Shown: piece after piece, positions 52,780-60,964 of the stretch
Layout: every line of letters starts with the position of its first letter
Position numbering within the stretch: position 1 is the first letter of the stretch
Source of the DNA: Pyxidicoccus fallax
Lineage (GTDB): Bacteria > Myxococcota > Myxococcia > Myxococcales > Myxococcaceae
Assembly (NCBI RefSeq): GCF_012933655.1
Contig: NZ_JABBJJ010000025.1
Coordinates: 1 to 64,000 of the forward strand
Length of the DNA stretch: 64,000 bases
Direction: 5' to 3'
Position numbers and translations under genes: made by a program
The notes under the pieces: generated by a model
The model's input: the letters and a program-made list of their open reading frames with translations, nothing else
Told to the model about the DNA's origin: nothing
Database searches by the model: none

Positions 52780-52916
52780 ATCCGGCGAACCCTAGCCCAG
52801 CGCGATAACCACCGGGGACGGAGAAAGGGCTGGTGTCGCGGCGTAGCCTGCCGGTGGCCTCGTGACTGGCTTCGTCCAGCCCGGTGCACCGCGGACCGAA
52901 GAGGTAGGCTGGGCGG

Positions 52917-53206
52917 GTGATTGCGAGCCTGCTGGGTAGCATCGGCCTGTTCCTGCCGGGGATGATCCTCATGACCGACGGCCTCAAGGACGCGGCGGGG
53001 GAGGCGCTCCGGCGGGTTCTCAGCCGGTTCGTGAGAGGGCCGCTGTCGGCGCTGCTGTCGGGCGCCGGGTAGCGGTGGAGGCCGCGCGGCGGACCATGGC
53101 GGAGGTGGGCGTGCTCGTGCTGGAGCGCACGGACGAGTCCGGAGATCTGTCGAACGTCGCCCTGTGCACGATGAACCATGCGAATCGCCCCATCGCAGGC
53201 AGGTGA
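52917..53206 (+). pseudogene. Na/Pi cotransporter remnant
   Basis: From the GTG at 52917 the frame gives IASLLGSIGLFLPGMILMTD, the first helix of Na/phosphate cotransporter (PNaS) proteins, then LKDAAGEALRRVLSRF, and stops at TAG 53070. A second frame (53075-53206, AARRTMAEVGVLVLER) resembles the PhoU-like helices of the same proteins. About 1.2 kb of the expected gene is missing. Confidence 0.6.
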
Positions 53207-53211
53207 CGGAA

Positions 53212-53624
53212 CGACGTTCGAAGAAGTCTAGATGCGCTAAAAAGCCTCCAATGACCCTCGCTCCCACGCTGTACGACTTCCAGGTCGCCTTGAGCCACGT
53301 CGACCGCTCGATCGACCAACCCCAGTTGATGGTCAAGCTCGCGCGCCACCCGTCGGAGACGATGCAGCGCGCCTGGCTGCGCGTGCTCGCGTTCTGCTGG
53401 CTATGGGAGGAGCGGCTCGCCTTCGGCAAGGGCCTGGCCGAGCCGGATGCGCCGGACATCGAGTGCCGTGACTACACCGGCCTCGTCACGAGCTGGGTGC
53501 GCGTGGGCAAGGCGGATCCGGTCAAGGTCCAGCGCGCCGTGGACCAGAACCCCCACGCCCGGGTCACGGTGATGTTCGAGTCCCCCCAGCGCATGGAGGC
53601 CTTCCTCGCCGAGGCCCAGGAGGC
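53212..53624 (+). repeat. 413-bp direct repeat, left copy (truncated yaeQ)
   Basis: Matches 58924-59336 at a constant offset of 5712 bases with only about three differences seen (for example 53217 and two silent changes near 53449-53461). It covers the last codons of an Imm11-type gene and the first 124 codons of yaeQ. Confidence 0.9.
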
Positions 53625-53766
53625 ACGGTCAAGACGCGCGCGAGGCTGGCACAGGAGAAGTTGGCGGAGCTGCTGCGCGGCGCGGGGCCCGCAGTCCGGG
53701 AGGGTGGTACAGGCAGAGCTAAATCGGAGGCCTGGATCCAGATTCGCGCACACGCCCCACTTGTGA
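53251..53766 (+). pseudogene. yaeQ: yaeQ, 3'-truncated copy
   Basis: The ATG at 53251 starts the YaeQ sequence exactly as in the intact copy (TLYDFQVALSHVDRSIDQPQ). Homology ends at 53624 after AEAQEA. The frame then runs through unrelated sequence (SRRARGWHRRSWRSC) to 53766. In another frame that tail reads RARLAQEKLAELLRGAG, a fragment of some other gene. About 60 C-terminal residues of YaeQ are lost. Confidence 0.8.
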
Positions 53767-53779
53767 GAAGAGGTCTTCA

Positions 53780-54835
53780 ATGCAGCTTACCCACCTTCGA
53801 ATCGAGAACTTCAAGGGCATCGCCCAGCTTGAGATCCCCTTCATCAAGGAGGGGACGAAGCAGGTGCGTCCCTTGACGATGCTTCTGGGCGACAACGGAT
53901 CGGGGAAGACGACGGTGTTGCAGGCGATGGCGCTCACCCTCTCCCTGGCGACGCGCCGGACAGAGGAGCCTTCCAGCTTTGAGTGGCCCGGTTTCCTGGC
54001 CGAGCGTGTTTCGAGCAGTGGATCCACGCGTGTCGAACTCGATGTGCGTTTCGAGGCCGATGAACTCGCCGCCACAAAGGAGCTCTACTTACTCTGGTCG
54101 AAAGCGATCCAACCGCATGCTCAGGGGGTTCATACTCCACCTGGAAACCACCAGGACGTACGACTGGTCTACCAGGACGGCTTTGTCCATGCGCTGCAAG
54201 GGGAGGGCGCTCTTGCTCAGTTCCTGGGGCGGTTCTTCATCCGATACCTGCTCCGCACCCATCCCTCGCTGCGACAGTCCTTTAGCAGGGTCGGTGACGT
54301 TTTCTGGTTCGACCAGCACCGCAACTTGATGTCTCTTGGCAGCGACCAGGAACGTGGCATCGAGCGCTTGCGCGAGTTCCTCGTCGGGTGGTGGGGATTC
54401 CACACGTCTCCCCGCAGGACGGAGGCATCGGACTATCTTGGCCGGCTTCAGAAGCGCTTCGCTGACCTCTTCCCGGGCACCGCATTCATTGGTGTGGAGC
54501 CACGTGCCGTGGGGAGGGCGCCGAGCGCCTTGGACTCCTACTTCCTAATCGAACGGGATGGCCGCGTCTACGATCTGGCGGAGATGTCATCAGGTGAGCA
54601 GGCCGTGTTCCCCCTGCTCTACGAATTCGTCCGTTTGGAGATTGCTCGATCGGTGGTGCTCATTGATGAGCTTGAGCTGCACCTTCACCCGCCTCAGCAA
54701 CAGGCGCTTCTTTCGTCCCTGCGGCGGATCGGACCGAACTGCCAGTTCATTATCACCAGTCATTCCCCGTACCTGGAGTCAGTTGTTCCCGGGGATGAGG
54801 AGATTCGGTTGAGCGGGGGCCAGCGATGCCTGTGA
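53780..54835 (+). CDS. AAA/ABC-type ATPase of a PARIS-like defence module (AriA-like)
   Basis: A 351-residue ATPase of the OLD/AAA_15-AAA_21 type. It opens LRIENFKGIAQLEI, with Walker A GDNGSGKT (Lys43), the signature LAEMSSGEQAVFPL, Walker B VVLIDELELHLHP and the switch IITSHSPYLES. There is no coiled coil long enough for SMC and no TOPRIM on the same chain. The ATG follows AGAGG by 7 bases. Its last 10 bases overlap the TOPRIM gene. Codons are less GC-biased than those of the chromosome around it, so it was probably acquired. In PARIS the ATPase scaffolds and holds the nuclease until a phage protein releases it. Confidence 0.8.
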   Translation: MQLTHLRIENFKGIAQLEIPFIKEGTKQVRPLTMLLGDNGSGKTTVLQAMALTLSLATRRTEEPSSFEWPGFLAERVSSSGSTRVELDVRFEADELAATKELYLLWSKAIQPHAQGVHTPPGNHQDVRLVYQDGFVHALQGEGALAQFLGRFFIRYLLRTHPSLRQSFSRVGDVFWFDQHRNLMSLGSDQERGIERLREFLVGWWGFHTSPRRTEASDYLGRLQKRFADLFPGTAFIGVEPRAVGRAPSALDSYFLIERDGRVYDLAEMSSGEQAVFPLLYEFVRLEIARSVVLIDELELHLHPPQQQALLSSLRRIGPNCQFIITSHSPYLESVVPGDEEIRLSGGQRCL

Positions 54836-55656
54836 GCCTCCTCCTAGTAGAGGGCAAGTTGGACGCGGAAGTCCTCGAACCGATCATTGCCACGATGCCG
54901 GTTCGGCCGGTGGTGGATATTGGGGGGCCGAAGGGCTCACTCAAGCCAAAAGCGCGAGACAGGCGCGTCAGCAACAAGATCCAGGCTTGTTATGTGCGTG
55001 ATCGTGACTTCGACTTCGATCCTCCGTTGGACCTCGCGCGGCCTACCGAGGATTCTCGCCATGGCACACCGAGCACCATCCTGGGATGGCGGTGGTGCCG
55101 ACATGAATTGGAGAACTATCTGCTGGAACCGTTATTGGTCGCTGCAGCGACCGGATGGAATGAGGCGGACTACTCGCAAGCGCTGCTGGGGGCAGCGCGG
55201 AGTATCACTCCATACACTGCGTCGCGCTGGGTCATGGGTGTGGCCCGCCGCAGCCTGCCGCCCTTCAAGGAACTGCCCACCCGGCCAGATGCCGTGAGCA
55301 ACAATGAGATTCGAATTCCGTCGGACTGCTCCGAAAAGGCCAGCTCCGATTGGGTGCGCCAGCAGATTGAATTGTTTCGCCAGCAGGTGGATAGTTCTCT
55401 TGCTGCGAATGTGATTCAGGCTTCATTTGACCTGTATCTCCAACGACTCTCCGCCCAGTCCCAGCCTCACGAGATCCTGGTTTGGCACTCCGGGAAGGAT
55501 CTTCTCGCTGCTATGCAGCCGCTCATCGCTAAGCGGCCTGAATCCGACCCTGTCTCTTTCCGGCGCACGCTTCGTGATTGGGTTCGGGACAACCCGACCA
55601 ACACGCTTGCGTTCCTTCCTGAATGGAAGGAGTTGCTCACGTTTCTTGCTGCATGA
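54826..55656 (+). CDS. TOPRIM/DUF4435-like effector of a PARIS-like module (AriB-like)
   Basis: A 276-residue protein. LLLVEGKLDAEVL holds the TOPRIM Glu9; VRDRDFDFDP supplies the DxD pair at Asp59/Asp61; RHELENYLLEP at about 92-102 is the conserved Glu-Asn-Tyr block seen in DUF4435 proteins. TOPRIM effectors of OLD-like systems cut nucleic acids; AriB cleaves tRNA. The ATG at 54826 overlaps the ATPase gene by 10 bases, so translation is coupled. It has no membrane helix. Assignment to PARIS rests on gene order and motifs, not on a search; other OLD-family two-gene systems are possible. Confidence 0.72.
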   Translation: MPVSLLLVEGKLDAEVLEPIIATMPVRPVVDIGGPKGSLKPKARDRRVSNKIQACYVRDRDFDFDPPLDLARPTEDSRHGTPSTILGWRWCRHELENYLLEPLLVAAATGWNEADYSQALLGAARSITPYTASRWVMGVARRSLPPFKELPTRPDAVSNNEIRIPSDCSEKASSDWVRQQIELFRQQVDSSLAANVIQASFDLYLQRLSAQSQPHEILVWHSGKDLLAAMQPLIAKRPESDPVSFRRTLRDWVRDNPTNTLAFLPEWKELLTFLAA

Positions 55657-55719
55657 GCGCTGAGGTATTCTCTCATTTTCGATTTTCCCTCGGAGCTTGC
55701 CTGGTCGGCTGCAAATGGG

Positions 55720-56270
55720 TTCTTCAAAGGTGGCGCGAGGCAGGCCCAGTGCCTGGCACACCGGCGCCACGCCCAGCTCGTCGACGGCCTCCTGTGCCAC
55801 CGCCATCAGGGCTCCTCGTTGGGCTTGGGGAGTTCCACTCCCAGGATTTCCGAAACTTTTTTTGGAGGTCCAGCAGGGCCTCGGCGCGCTTGAGGCGCAC
55901 CTGGGCTTGGGCCAACTGCTTCTCCAGTTCGGCCACGCGCCGGGCGCTCGCGTCGGGCACCTGCGCCGGCGGGCCGCGCTTCTTCGGGCTGCGGGCCGAC
56001 AGCTCTCCCGCATTGCGCTGGCGTCGCCACGCGCTCAGCAGCGACGAGTACAGCCCTTCGCGGCGCAGCAGCGCCCCCACTTCACCGGGCTTCGTGCAGC
56101 GGTCTGCCTCCGCCAGCACTCGCAGCTTGTACTCCGTCGTGAAGCCTCGCCGCCTGGCCTTCTCCACCACCTCGGTCTCCCGGACCCGAGCTTCTTCCAC
56201 CACCGCATTCATCGTCCCTGCCTGGGTCGCCCTGCACACTAAACTGCCGGGTACGGACTGTCTCACTCAC
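55720..56270 (-). mobile_element. Truncated IS3-family insertion sequence
   Basis: Contains the complete OrfA-like gene and only the first 25 codons of OrfB (AVAQEAVDELGVAPVCQALG), which breaks off after ATF at about 55725, only 70 bases from the TOPRIM gene. Most of OrfB is deleted, so the element cannot move by itself. The right end should be near 56267, where GACAGTCCGTACCC-type sequence precedes OrfA. Confidence 0.75.
55724..56212 (-). CDS. IS3-family transposase OrfA (frameshifted or slippage-dependent)
   Basis: From the ATG at 56212: RGFTTEYKLRVLAEADRCTK, the helix-turn-helix EVGALLRREGLYSSLLSAWR, and the leucine zipper VAELEKQLAQAQVRLKRAEA. At a run of seven A on the minus strand (55857-55863) the annotated frame continues as KKFRKSWEW. 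The -1 frame gives KKVSEILGVELPKPNEEP and a stop that overlaps the OrfB ATG, which is the normal end. Either a base was lost or this is the programmed slippage site. Confidence 0.7.
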   Translation of the reverse strand: MNAVVEEARVRETEVVEKARRRGFTTEYKLRVLAEADRCTKPGEVGALLRREGLYSSLLSAWRRQRNAGELSARSPKKRGPPAQVPDASARRVAELEKQLAQAQVRLKRAEALLDLQKKFRKSWEWNSPSPTRSPDGGGTGGRRRAGRGAGVPGTGPASRHL

Positions 56271-56275
56271 CTTGG

Positions 56276-56432
56276 CAGAGAGGAATGCCCCCCGCTCGAT
56301 GGCGGCATACTTCTGGCGCGCTCGTGCGGAGCGCATTTGGGAGGCGGGACTCCCGCCCAGGCCTCGTTCGGTGGCCTGCAGCTCTGTTTCAGTCGCAGTG
56401 CAACGCATCGCACAGACGCCTTGCTGAGACAT
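56276..56432 (-). pseudogene. Remnant A of an unknown protein family
   Basis: ATETELQATERGLGGSPASQ followed by MRSARARQKYAAIERG matches the remnant at 57084-57300 residue by residue over about 40 positions. The frame is fused into the IS3 sequence on its left. Family unknown. Confidence 0.35.
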
Positions 56433-56449
56433 TTGTCTTTCGGAGGCAT

Positions 56450-56941
56450 TTACATAACGATGACATTGTACGCGGCAGGCGACGCACGCATGCCTTCCAC
56501 CACATCATTTTGACACACCGCCACCTGGTACGCCAACATGTCTGCGATCTGCTGCACACGATTCAACGACCAGCCCCAGTTTCCGTAATCCAAAGAGACC
56601 TCTCCGTTACTCCACACTCTGCTCGTGTCATTATCAAGAACGGTAGAGATATGGGTGAGGTTGCCGTGAATTATGACGGTATTGATTTCCGCAATGTAGT
56701 CATACACCATGGTAAGATGCCCGTAGACAGAGGTCGAGGCGTGCGGAACATTGATGATAGGCACCTTAGTGGAGACCAGCGTCGCTCTGTTCGATTGCCC
56801 AGCTTCATCGGGCCAGTGAACGTTAACAACGGCAGTCGCGAGATTTGCCTGAACTTCCATGGGCACACCGCCGCTAAAAGTAGCCTCCGTCATGGGTGTG
56901 CATAGCGTAACGTAGATGTTGTAGGGGATAGTGGCAGGCAT
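56450..56941 (-). CDS. Hypothetical protein of atypical composition
   Basis: A 163-residue protein not recognised. The ATG at 56941 follows AAAGGA by 6 bases. The product is rich in Thr, Val, Asn and Ile (PATIPYNIYVTLCTPMTEAT, INTVIIHGNLTHISTVLDND) with beta-strand alternation and few charges, no signal peptide and no membrane helix. Its codons use A and T endings far more than the neighbours, marking it as foreign, perhaps from a phage or another phylum. It lies between the IS3 and IS701 remnants, so it may be cargo. Confidence 0.6.
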   Translation of the reverse strand: MPATIPYNIYVTLCTPMTEATFSGGVPMEVQANLATAVVNVHWPDEAGQSNRATLVSTKVPIINVPHASTSVYGHLTMVYDYIAEINTVIIHGNLTHISTVLDNDTSRVWSNGEVSLDYGNWGWSLNRVQQIADMLAYQVAVCQNDVVEGMRASPAAYNVIVM

Positions 56942-57083
56942 TTTGTGTCCTTTCATTCTGGGTTGGATTGACTGCCCGTGAGAGGTCCTTAGCCCAAGGT
57001 TAGCCCATGACTTCGCAGAATAGAAGACCGCCTCCTCCATGCTGACAGCAAGAGGTGAAAGTGGGGGCGCTCTGCGCGGCTTG

Positions 57084-57300
57084 TTACGGCTGTGCGAAGC
57101 TCACGGCCTCATGGTGCGCTTCGACGAGCGTGAGGGGCTCGCGAGCGCCGAGGACGCGAATGACCTCACGCTCGGTAGTTGCATAGTCCTGGCGCGCGCG
57201 CGTAGCGCATCCGGGAAGTGGGACTGCCGTCCAGGCTACGTGCGGCAGCCTACATCTCGGCCTCAACAGCGGCGAGGCGCTGGGCGAGGGCTCTGCGGTG
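57084..57300 (-). pseudogene. Remnant B of the same unknown family
   Basis: ALAQRLAAVEAEM, a stop, then SLDGSPTSRMRYARARQDYA and TTEREVIRVLGAREPLTLVE in shifted frames; nucleotide similarity to 56285-56370 is evident. The fragment lies against the IS701-like element. The rest of 56942-57308 has no intact gene. Confidence 0.35.
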
Positions 57301-57308
57301 ACTTAGTC

Positions 57309-58430
57309 CTAAAGTCGTAGATCAATGCGAGCGCCGTGAGCCCGGTAATGGCAGGTCATGGCGACGGCCTGGTGGTGACGTCGCCAGTGACTCCACGCCA
57401 GGACATGCGACAGCGGCGTAACCGCCCGTCGAAGCAGCGCCAGTAGCAGCCCTCGCACCTCCTGGACGGAGTAGCGGACGAGAGCCATCAATACAGGCCG
57501 CGCTGGCCGAGAAACTCGCGCATGGGGTTTTTTCGTATCGGCAGGCCGGGCGCTTTTGGGGGGAGCGCCTCCTGGGACGAGAGATTGGCCATGGCACGTA
57601 CGGTAGCCAGGAAGACGTGGGCCACCAGGCACAGCGTCATGTGCCGGTGCCAGGCCGTCCAGGTGCGCACCTCGTAGTCCGCCAATCCCACCTCGCCCTT
57701 GGCGGACTCGAAGTCCTCCTCCACCGCCCACCGACTGCCCGCCACCCGCACCAGGGAGGCCAGCGAGGCGTTGCGTCGGGCGTGGGCCACGTAGAAGGCC
57801 ACCTTCCCATCCGCGAGACTCCGGGGAAAGAGCAGCCACCGTGACAGGCCCAGGTGCCGGTTGAGGCGCATGCGGGCCTATTCGTAGAGGCGAGGGCCCT
57901 TGGTGCCCGCGCCCGCGGACAGCCGCCCCCAGGCTTCCTGCGGGACGTGCTTCACCATGTCTCCCGGCTTCACCTGGTAGAAGCCGCGCCAGACGTGGGT
58001 GTTGGAGGCGACCGTCAGCACGTAGGGCTGATGCAGCTCTTCCAGGAAGCGACGCAGCGTGTTGTCACGGCCGTAGACTTCATCGCCCACCACCCACGCG
58101 GGCTTCAGGCTCGCCTCCAGTGCTCGCTGCAGCATGCCCTGCGCTAGCGCCGGCTTGGATTCGAAGCTCACCTCCTCGGGGATTCCTCCTGCCCTGCGGC
58201 GCTCCGCGTCCTGCGTCCAGGCCTCGGGCAGGTACAGCTCCCGGTCCACCAAGGCGTGGCCTCGAGGCGTCACGTACGACAGGAAGACACCCACCTGGGC
58301 ATTCTCCACCTTGCCCGCGGTGCCGGTGTACTGGCGTGCCACGCCCACGGACTTCTCGCCCTTCTTCAGGAAGCCCGTCTCGTCCACCGCCAGGATGCCG
58401 CCTTCGCCCAACGCCCTGCGTGCGTACGTT
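57309..58430 (-). pseudogene. IS701-family transposase, decayed and 5'-truncated
   Basis: Three frames joined give one DDE transposase: ARRALGEGGILAVDETGFLK with the first Asp, PAWVVGDEVYGRDNTLRRFL with the second, RWAVEEDFESAKGEVGLADY with the Glu, and a C-terminus GLLLALLRRAVTPLSHVLAW. A TAG at 57878-57880 replaces the Trp expected after RLYE. A frameshift lies near 57489. The N-terminal 60 or so residues are missing at the junction with the Imm11 gene near 58430. Not functional. Confidence 0.82.
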
Positions 58431-58432
58431 GC

Positions 58433-58943
58433 TCGGCACGCCCACGGATGTTCAGGGGCGGGAGGTCGACGACCCGTGGATGTTCTATCGGGGCGAGCGA
58501 CTCCCGGAGCTCGGCCCCTTGAAGCTCCCTGTCACTGTCCCGAGAAGGGCACTCGACTTTTCGCGGGCGGCGTTCGCGGCCCCAGTGGTCCACGCCCGAG
58601 TGGGTTCCGTTCTTTCGGAGCTGGCTCCCGAGGAGGTACAGACCCTGCTCGTGGAGATTGAGGGCCAGCCTGAGCCGTTCTTCATTCCGGTGGCGACGCA
58701 GCTCATTCCGTGCATTGACGAGCAAGCATCCAGACACATCAGGAAATGGCCCCCGGAAGATGGTCGGCCCGAGAAGCTGGGGAAGTACCGGGACGTGCGG
58801 GGCATGCGAATCGACCCGTCGAAGGTAGGTGACGCCAGGATCTTCCGCCCCTGGGGCTGGGCCATCGTGCTGATTGTCCGGGAGGACATCAAAGACGCCT
58901 TGGAACGCATGGGGGCCACTGGGCGACGCTCGAAGAAGTCTAG
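58433..58943 (+). pseudogene. Imm11-type (DUF1629) immunity gene, truncated
   Basis: LLGTPTDVQGREVDDPWMFY starts about 17 codons inside the family. It continues with VEIEGQPEPFFIPVATQLIP, KYRDVRGMRIDPSKVGDARI and FRPWGWAIVLIVREDIKDAL. The 5' end was removed at the IS701 junction. The natural end (EEV then TAG at 58941) is one frame away; a missing G near 58921 would explain it, and the present frame instead runs into yaeQ. Imm11 proteins neutralise polymorphic toxins. Confidence 0.72.
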
Positions 58944-59336
58944 ATGCGCTAAAAAGCCTCCAATGACCCTCGCTCCCACGCTGTACGACTTCCAGGTCGC
59001 CTTGAGCCACGTCGACCGCTCGATCGACCAACCCCAGTTGATGGTCAAGCTCGCGCGCCACCCGTCGGAGACGATGCAGCGCGCCTGGCTGCGCGTGCTC
59101 GCGTTCTGCTGGCTATGGGAGGAGCGGCTCGCCTTCGGCAAGGGCCTGGCCGAGCCGGATGCGCCTGACATCGAGTGTCGTGACTACACCGGCCTCGTCA
59201 CGAGCTGGGTGCGCGTGGGCAAGGCGGATCCGGTCAAGGTCCAGCGCGCCGTGGACCAGAACCCCCACGCCCGGGTCACGGTGATGTTCGAGTCCCCCCA
59301 GCGCATGGAGGCCTTCCTCGCCGAGGCCCAGGAGGC
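58924..59336 (+). repeat. 413-bp direct repeat, right copy (intact yaeQ)
   Basis: Counterpart of 53212-53624; see that entry. Homology ends inside yaeQ at codon 124, after which this copy continues as the normal gene. Confidence 0.9.
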
Positions 59337-59514
59337 GAAGGCCCCGCGCGTGGCCAGGGCCGAGCTCGTCGCCGTGGACGCGGACCTGTTGAGCGCGCTC
59401 TCCCCGTTCGACTCACGGCGGCTCAAGCTGTCGCTCACCTTCGTCGGTGACCACGTCTATGTCGACTGCGAGGGCCAGAGCTTCGACGGCCCCCTCACCC
59501 GTGGAAGCCTTTGA
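58963..59514 (+). CDS. yaeQ: YaeQ family protein
   Basis: A 183-residue protein of full family length: TLYDFQVALSHVDRSIDQPQ, ETMQRAWLRVLAFCWLWEER, GKGLAEPDAPDIECRDYTG and a C-terminus LSLTFVGDHVYVDCEG. YaeQ has a PD-(D/E)XK-like nuclease fold and was reported in E. coli to compensate for loss of RfaH; activity is unproven. The LWEERLAFGKG and EPDAPDIE acidic residues fit that fold. The ATG at 58963 is the family start; the frame is open upstream into the Imm11 remnant. Confidence 0.9.
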   Translation: MTLAPTLYDFQVALSHVDRSIDQPQLMVKLARHPSETMQRAWLRVLAFCWLWEERLAFGKGLAEPDAPDIECRDYTGLVTSWVRVGKADPVKVQRAVDQNPHARVTVMFESPQRMEAFLAEAQEAKAPRVARAELVAVDADLLSALSPFDSRRLKLSLTFVGDHVYVDCEGQSFDGPLTRGSL

Positions 59515-59530
59515 GCCTCGGACACTCCGC

Positions 59531-60796
59531 TCAGTGACGCAGCAGCCACGCCGCGAGCGGCTGCCATGCGAGCGAAGGCGCATCCTCCGCGTACAAGAGG
59601 TCGCCGTGGCCGAAGTCCTCGGCGACGCGCTCCGGCCCGAACCGGCGGACGACGAGCGTGGTGACATCCTTCGACGACACCCGCGTCGTCGAGTACAGCC
59701 CGTAGTCACCGAACGCGCCCGCGGCGCCGAGATAGAACAGCGGAACACGGATGTTCGCGAGCTCCGGCCGCGGGGTCGTGCCACACCAGATCTCATCGAA
59801 CTCCACCGTCTCACGCAGCGACTGGTGCGGCGTCGCGCCAGCGAGCCAGGCGCTCACGCTGTCCTCGGACGACTCGCGCAGCCCCGTGACGTTGCCCTCG
59901 GCATCAATGACAGGCGCGCTCAGGTGGTACAGCGGCGTGTACGGCGCGAACCAGTACGTCAGTCCCAGGAACGCGGCCAGGGCTCCGCGATTCGTGTAGG
60001 GCGGGAACAGCGGAGACACCTCCTCGGGCGCGCTCCGGGCCAGCTGTCCCAGCTCGATGAAGAAGCTGTTCTCGGAGTCCGTCACCCCCTGGGCCAGCGC
60101 CTCGCGCCCCGCCGCGGCATTGGCGCACGCGAAGTCCCGCAGCTCCGAGTGCTCGGGAGCGATGTCGTAGTAGGCATCCAGCACGGCGAGCGCGGAGACG
60201 TGACGGCCGTCGGCGGCGGCATACGCGTAGGCGAGCTGACCGCCATGCGAGAACCCGCCCAGCGCGATTCGCCCCGCATCGTGGTCGGTGAGGGCCCGCG
60301 TCGCCCGAGCGAACGCGAGCGCGACCGAGACATCCCCCAGCTCCTGCTCCACCCCCATCTCGCCCAGGTCCGAGATGTCACCGTCGGCGGCGGGCAGCGT
60401 CCAGCGCCGATCGACCCCCCACGCATCGATGCCCCGAGACACCAGATACGGGGCAAGTCCCGGCGCCGATGAGGCGGGGCTGCCGAGCGTCGGCGCGAAG
60501 TTCGTGACGAAGTTGGCGAAGTCGCCGTGCATCAGCATCACCGCGTGCTGGGTCCTCCGCGGCAGCCACGGCGCGCGCTCGCGAACCACGCGATGGACGC
60601 GCACCACGGCGTTCGGCGCGGAGCCGACGCGAAGGTCGAATTGGTAGTGATAGATGTCGGCGGTGACGCGCTCGCGCTTCACCGCGAGCGGCGTGCGGAC
60701 CGAGGCGAGCTGCTCCGCTTCGGTGAGGCGCTGCGGAGATGCGAAGGCGGACGCGCACGCGGCGAAGACGACGACCGCGAGACTGATGCGGGACAT
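59531..60796 (-). CDS. Secreted alpha/beta hydrolase
   Basis: A 421-residue protein with a signal peptide (SLAVVVFAACASAFASPQ). VMLMHGDFANFV is the oxyanion-hole region, GGFSHGGQLAYAYAA the nucleophile elbow (G-x-S-x-G with Ser), and the C-terminal DFGHGDLLYAED supplies the His. Lid sequences resemble lipase or acyl-transfer members. Substrate unknown. The ATG at 60796 precedes the signal peptide. Downstream gene is yaeQ, convergent, with 16 bases between stops. Confidence 0.82.
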   Translation of the reverse strand: MSRISLAVVVFAACASAFASPQRLTEAEQLASVRTPLAVKRERVTADIYHYQFDLRVGSAPNAVVRVHRVVRERAPWLPRRTQHAVMLMHGDFANFVTNFAPTLGSPASSAPGLAPYLVSRGIDAWGVDRRWTLPAADGDISDLGEMGVEQELGDVSVALAFARATRALTDHDAGRIALGGFSHGGQLAYAYAAADGRHVSALAVLDAYYDIAPEHSELRDFACANAAAGREALAQGVTDSENSFFIELGQLARSAPEEVSPLFPPYTNRGALAAFLGLTYWFAPYTPLYHLSAPVIDAEGNVTGLRESSEDSVSAWLAGATPHQSLRETVEFDEIWCGTTPRPELANIRVPLFYLGAAGAFGDYGLYSTTRVSSKDVTTLVVRRFGPERVAEDFGHGDLLYAEDAPSLAWQPLAAWLLRH

Positions 60797-60885
60797 GGAG
60801 AACTCTCTCTGGCAATCGACCAGCGTCGTAACGGGCCCTCGAAATGTCACGGGCCACGACCCGGAAACGTCAAAACCAGAGTGGG

Positions 60886-60913
60886 CATATCGCGCGGAGT
60901 CATCGGCGATATG
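60886..60913. promoter_or_regulatory. Inverted repeat upstream of the hydrolase
   Basis: CATATCGC (60886-60893) and GCGATATG (60906-60913) are exact complements with 12 bases between, flanked by further partial symmetry (GGG and CCC). It lies 90 bases before the hydrolase start, where a dimeric regulator could bind. Confidence 0.4.
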
Positions 60914-60925
60914 GCCCGTGCCGCG

Positions 60926-60954
60926 GACGCGGGCGTCATGCGGACGCCCGCGTC
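60926..60954 (-). terminator. Strong terminator of the DUF1501 operon
   Basis: GACGCGGGCGTC (60926-60937) and GACGCCCGCGTC (60943-60954) are perfect complements with a 5-base loop, 10 bases past the stop of the DUF1501 gene. Confidence 0.75.
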
Positions 60955-60964
60955 ACGGCTTCGC

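Noticed and set aside
57084-57300. RNase H-like motif of retroelements (DYATTEREV)
   Set aside because: The similarity is confined to nine residues and is absent from the sister remnant; the shared part is a different stretch.
57039-57320. 93-codon plus-strand open frame
   Set aside because: It lies over the decayed remnant on the minus strand, has no ribosome site and ends in low-complexity Arg-rich sequence.
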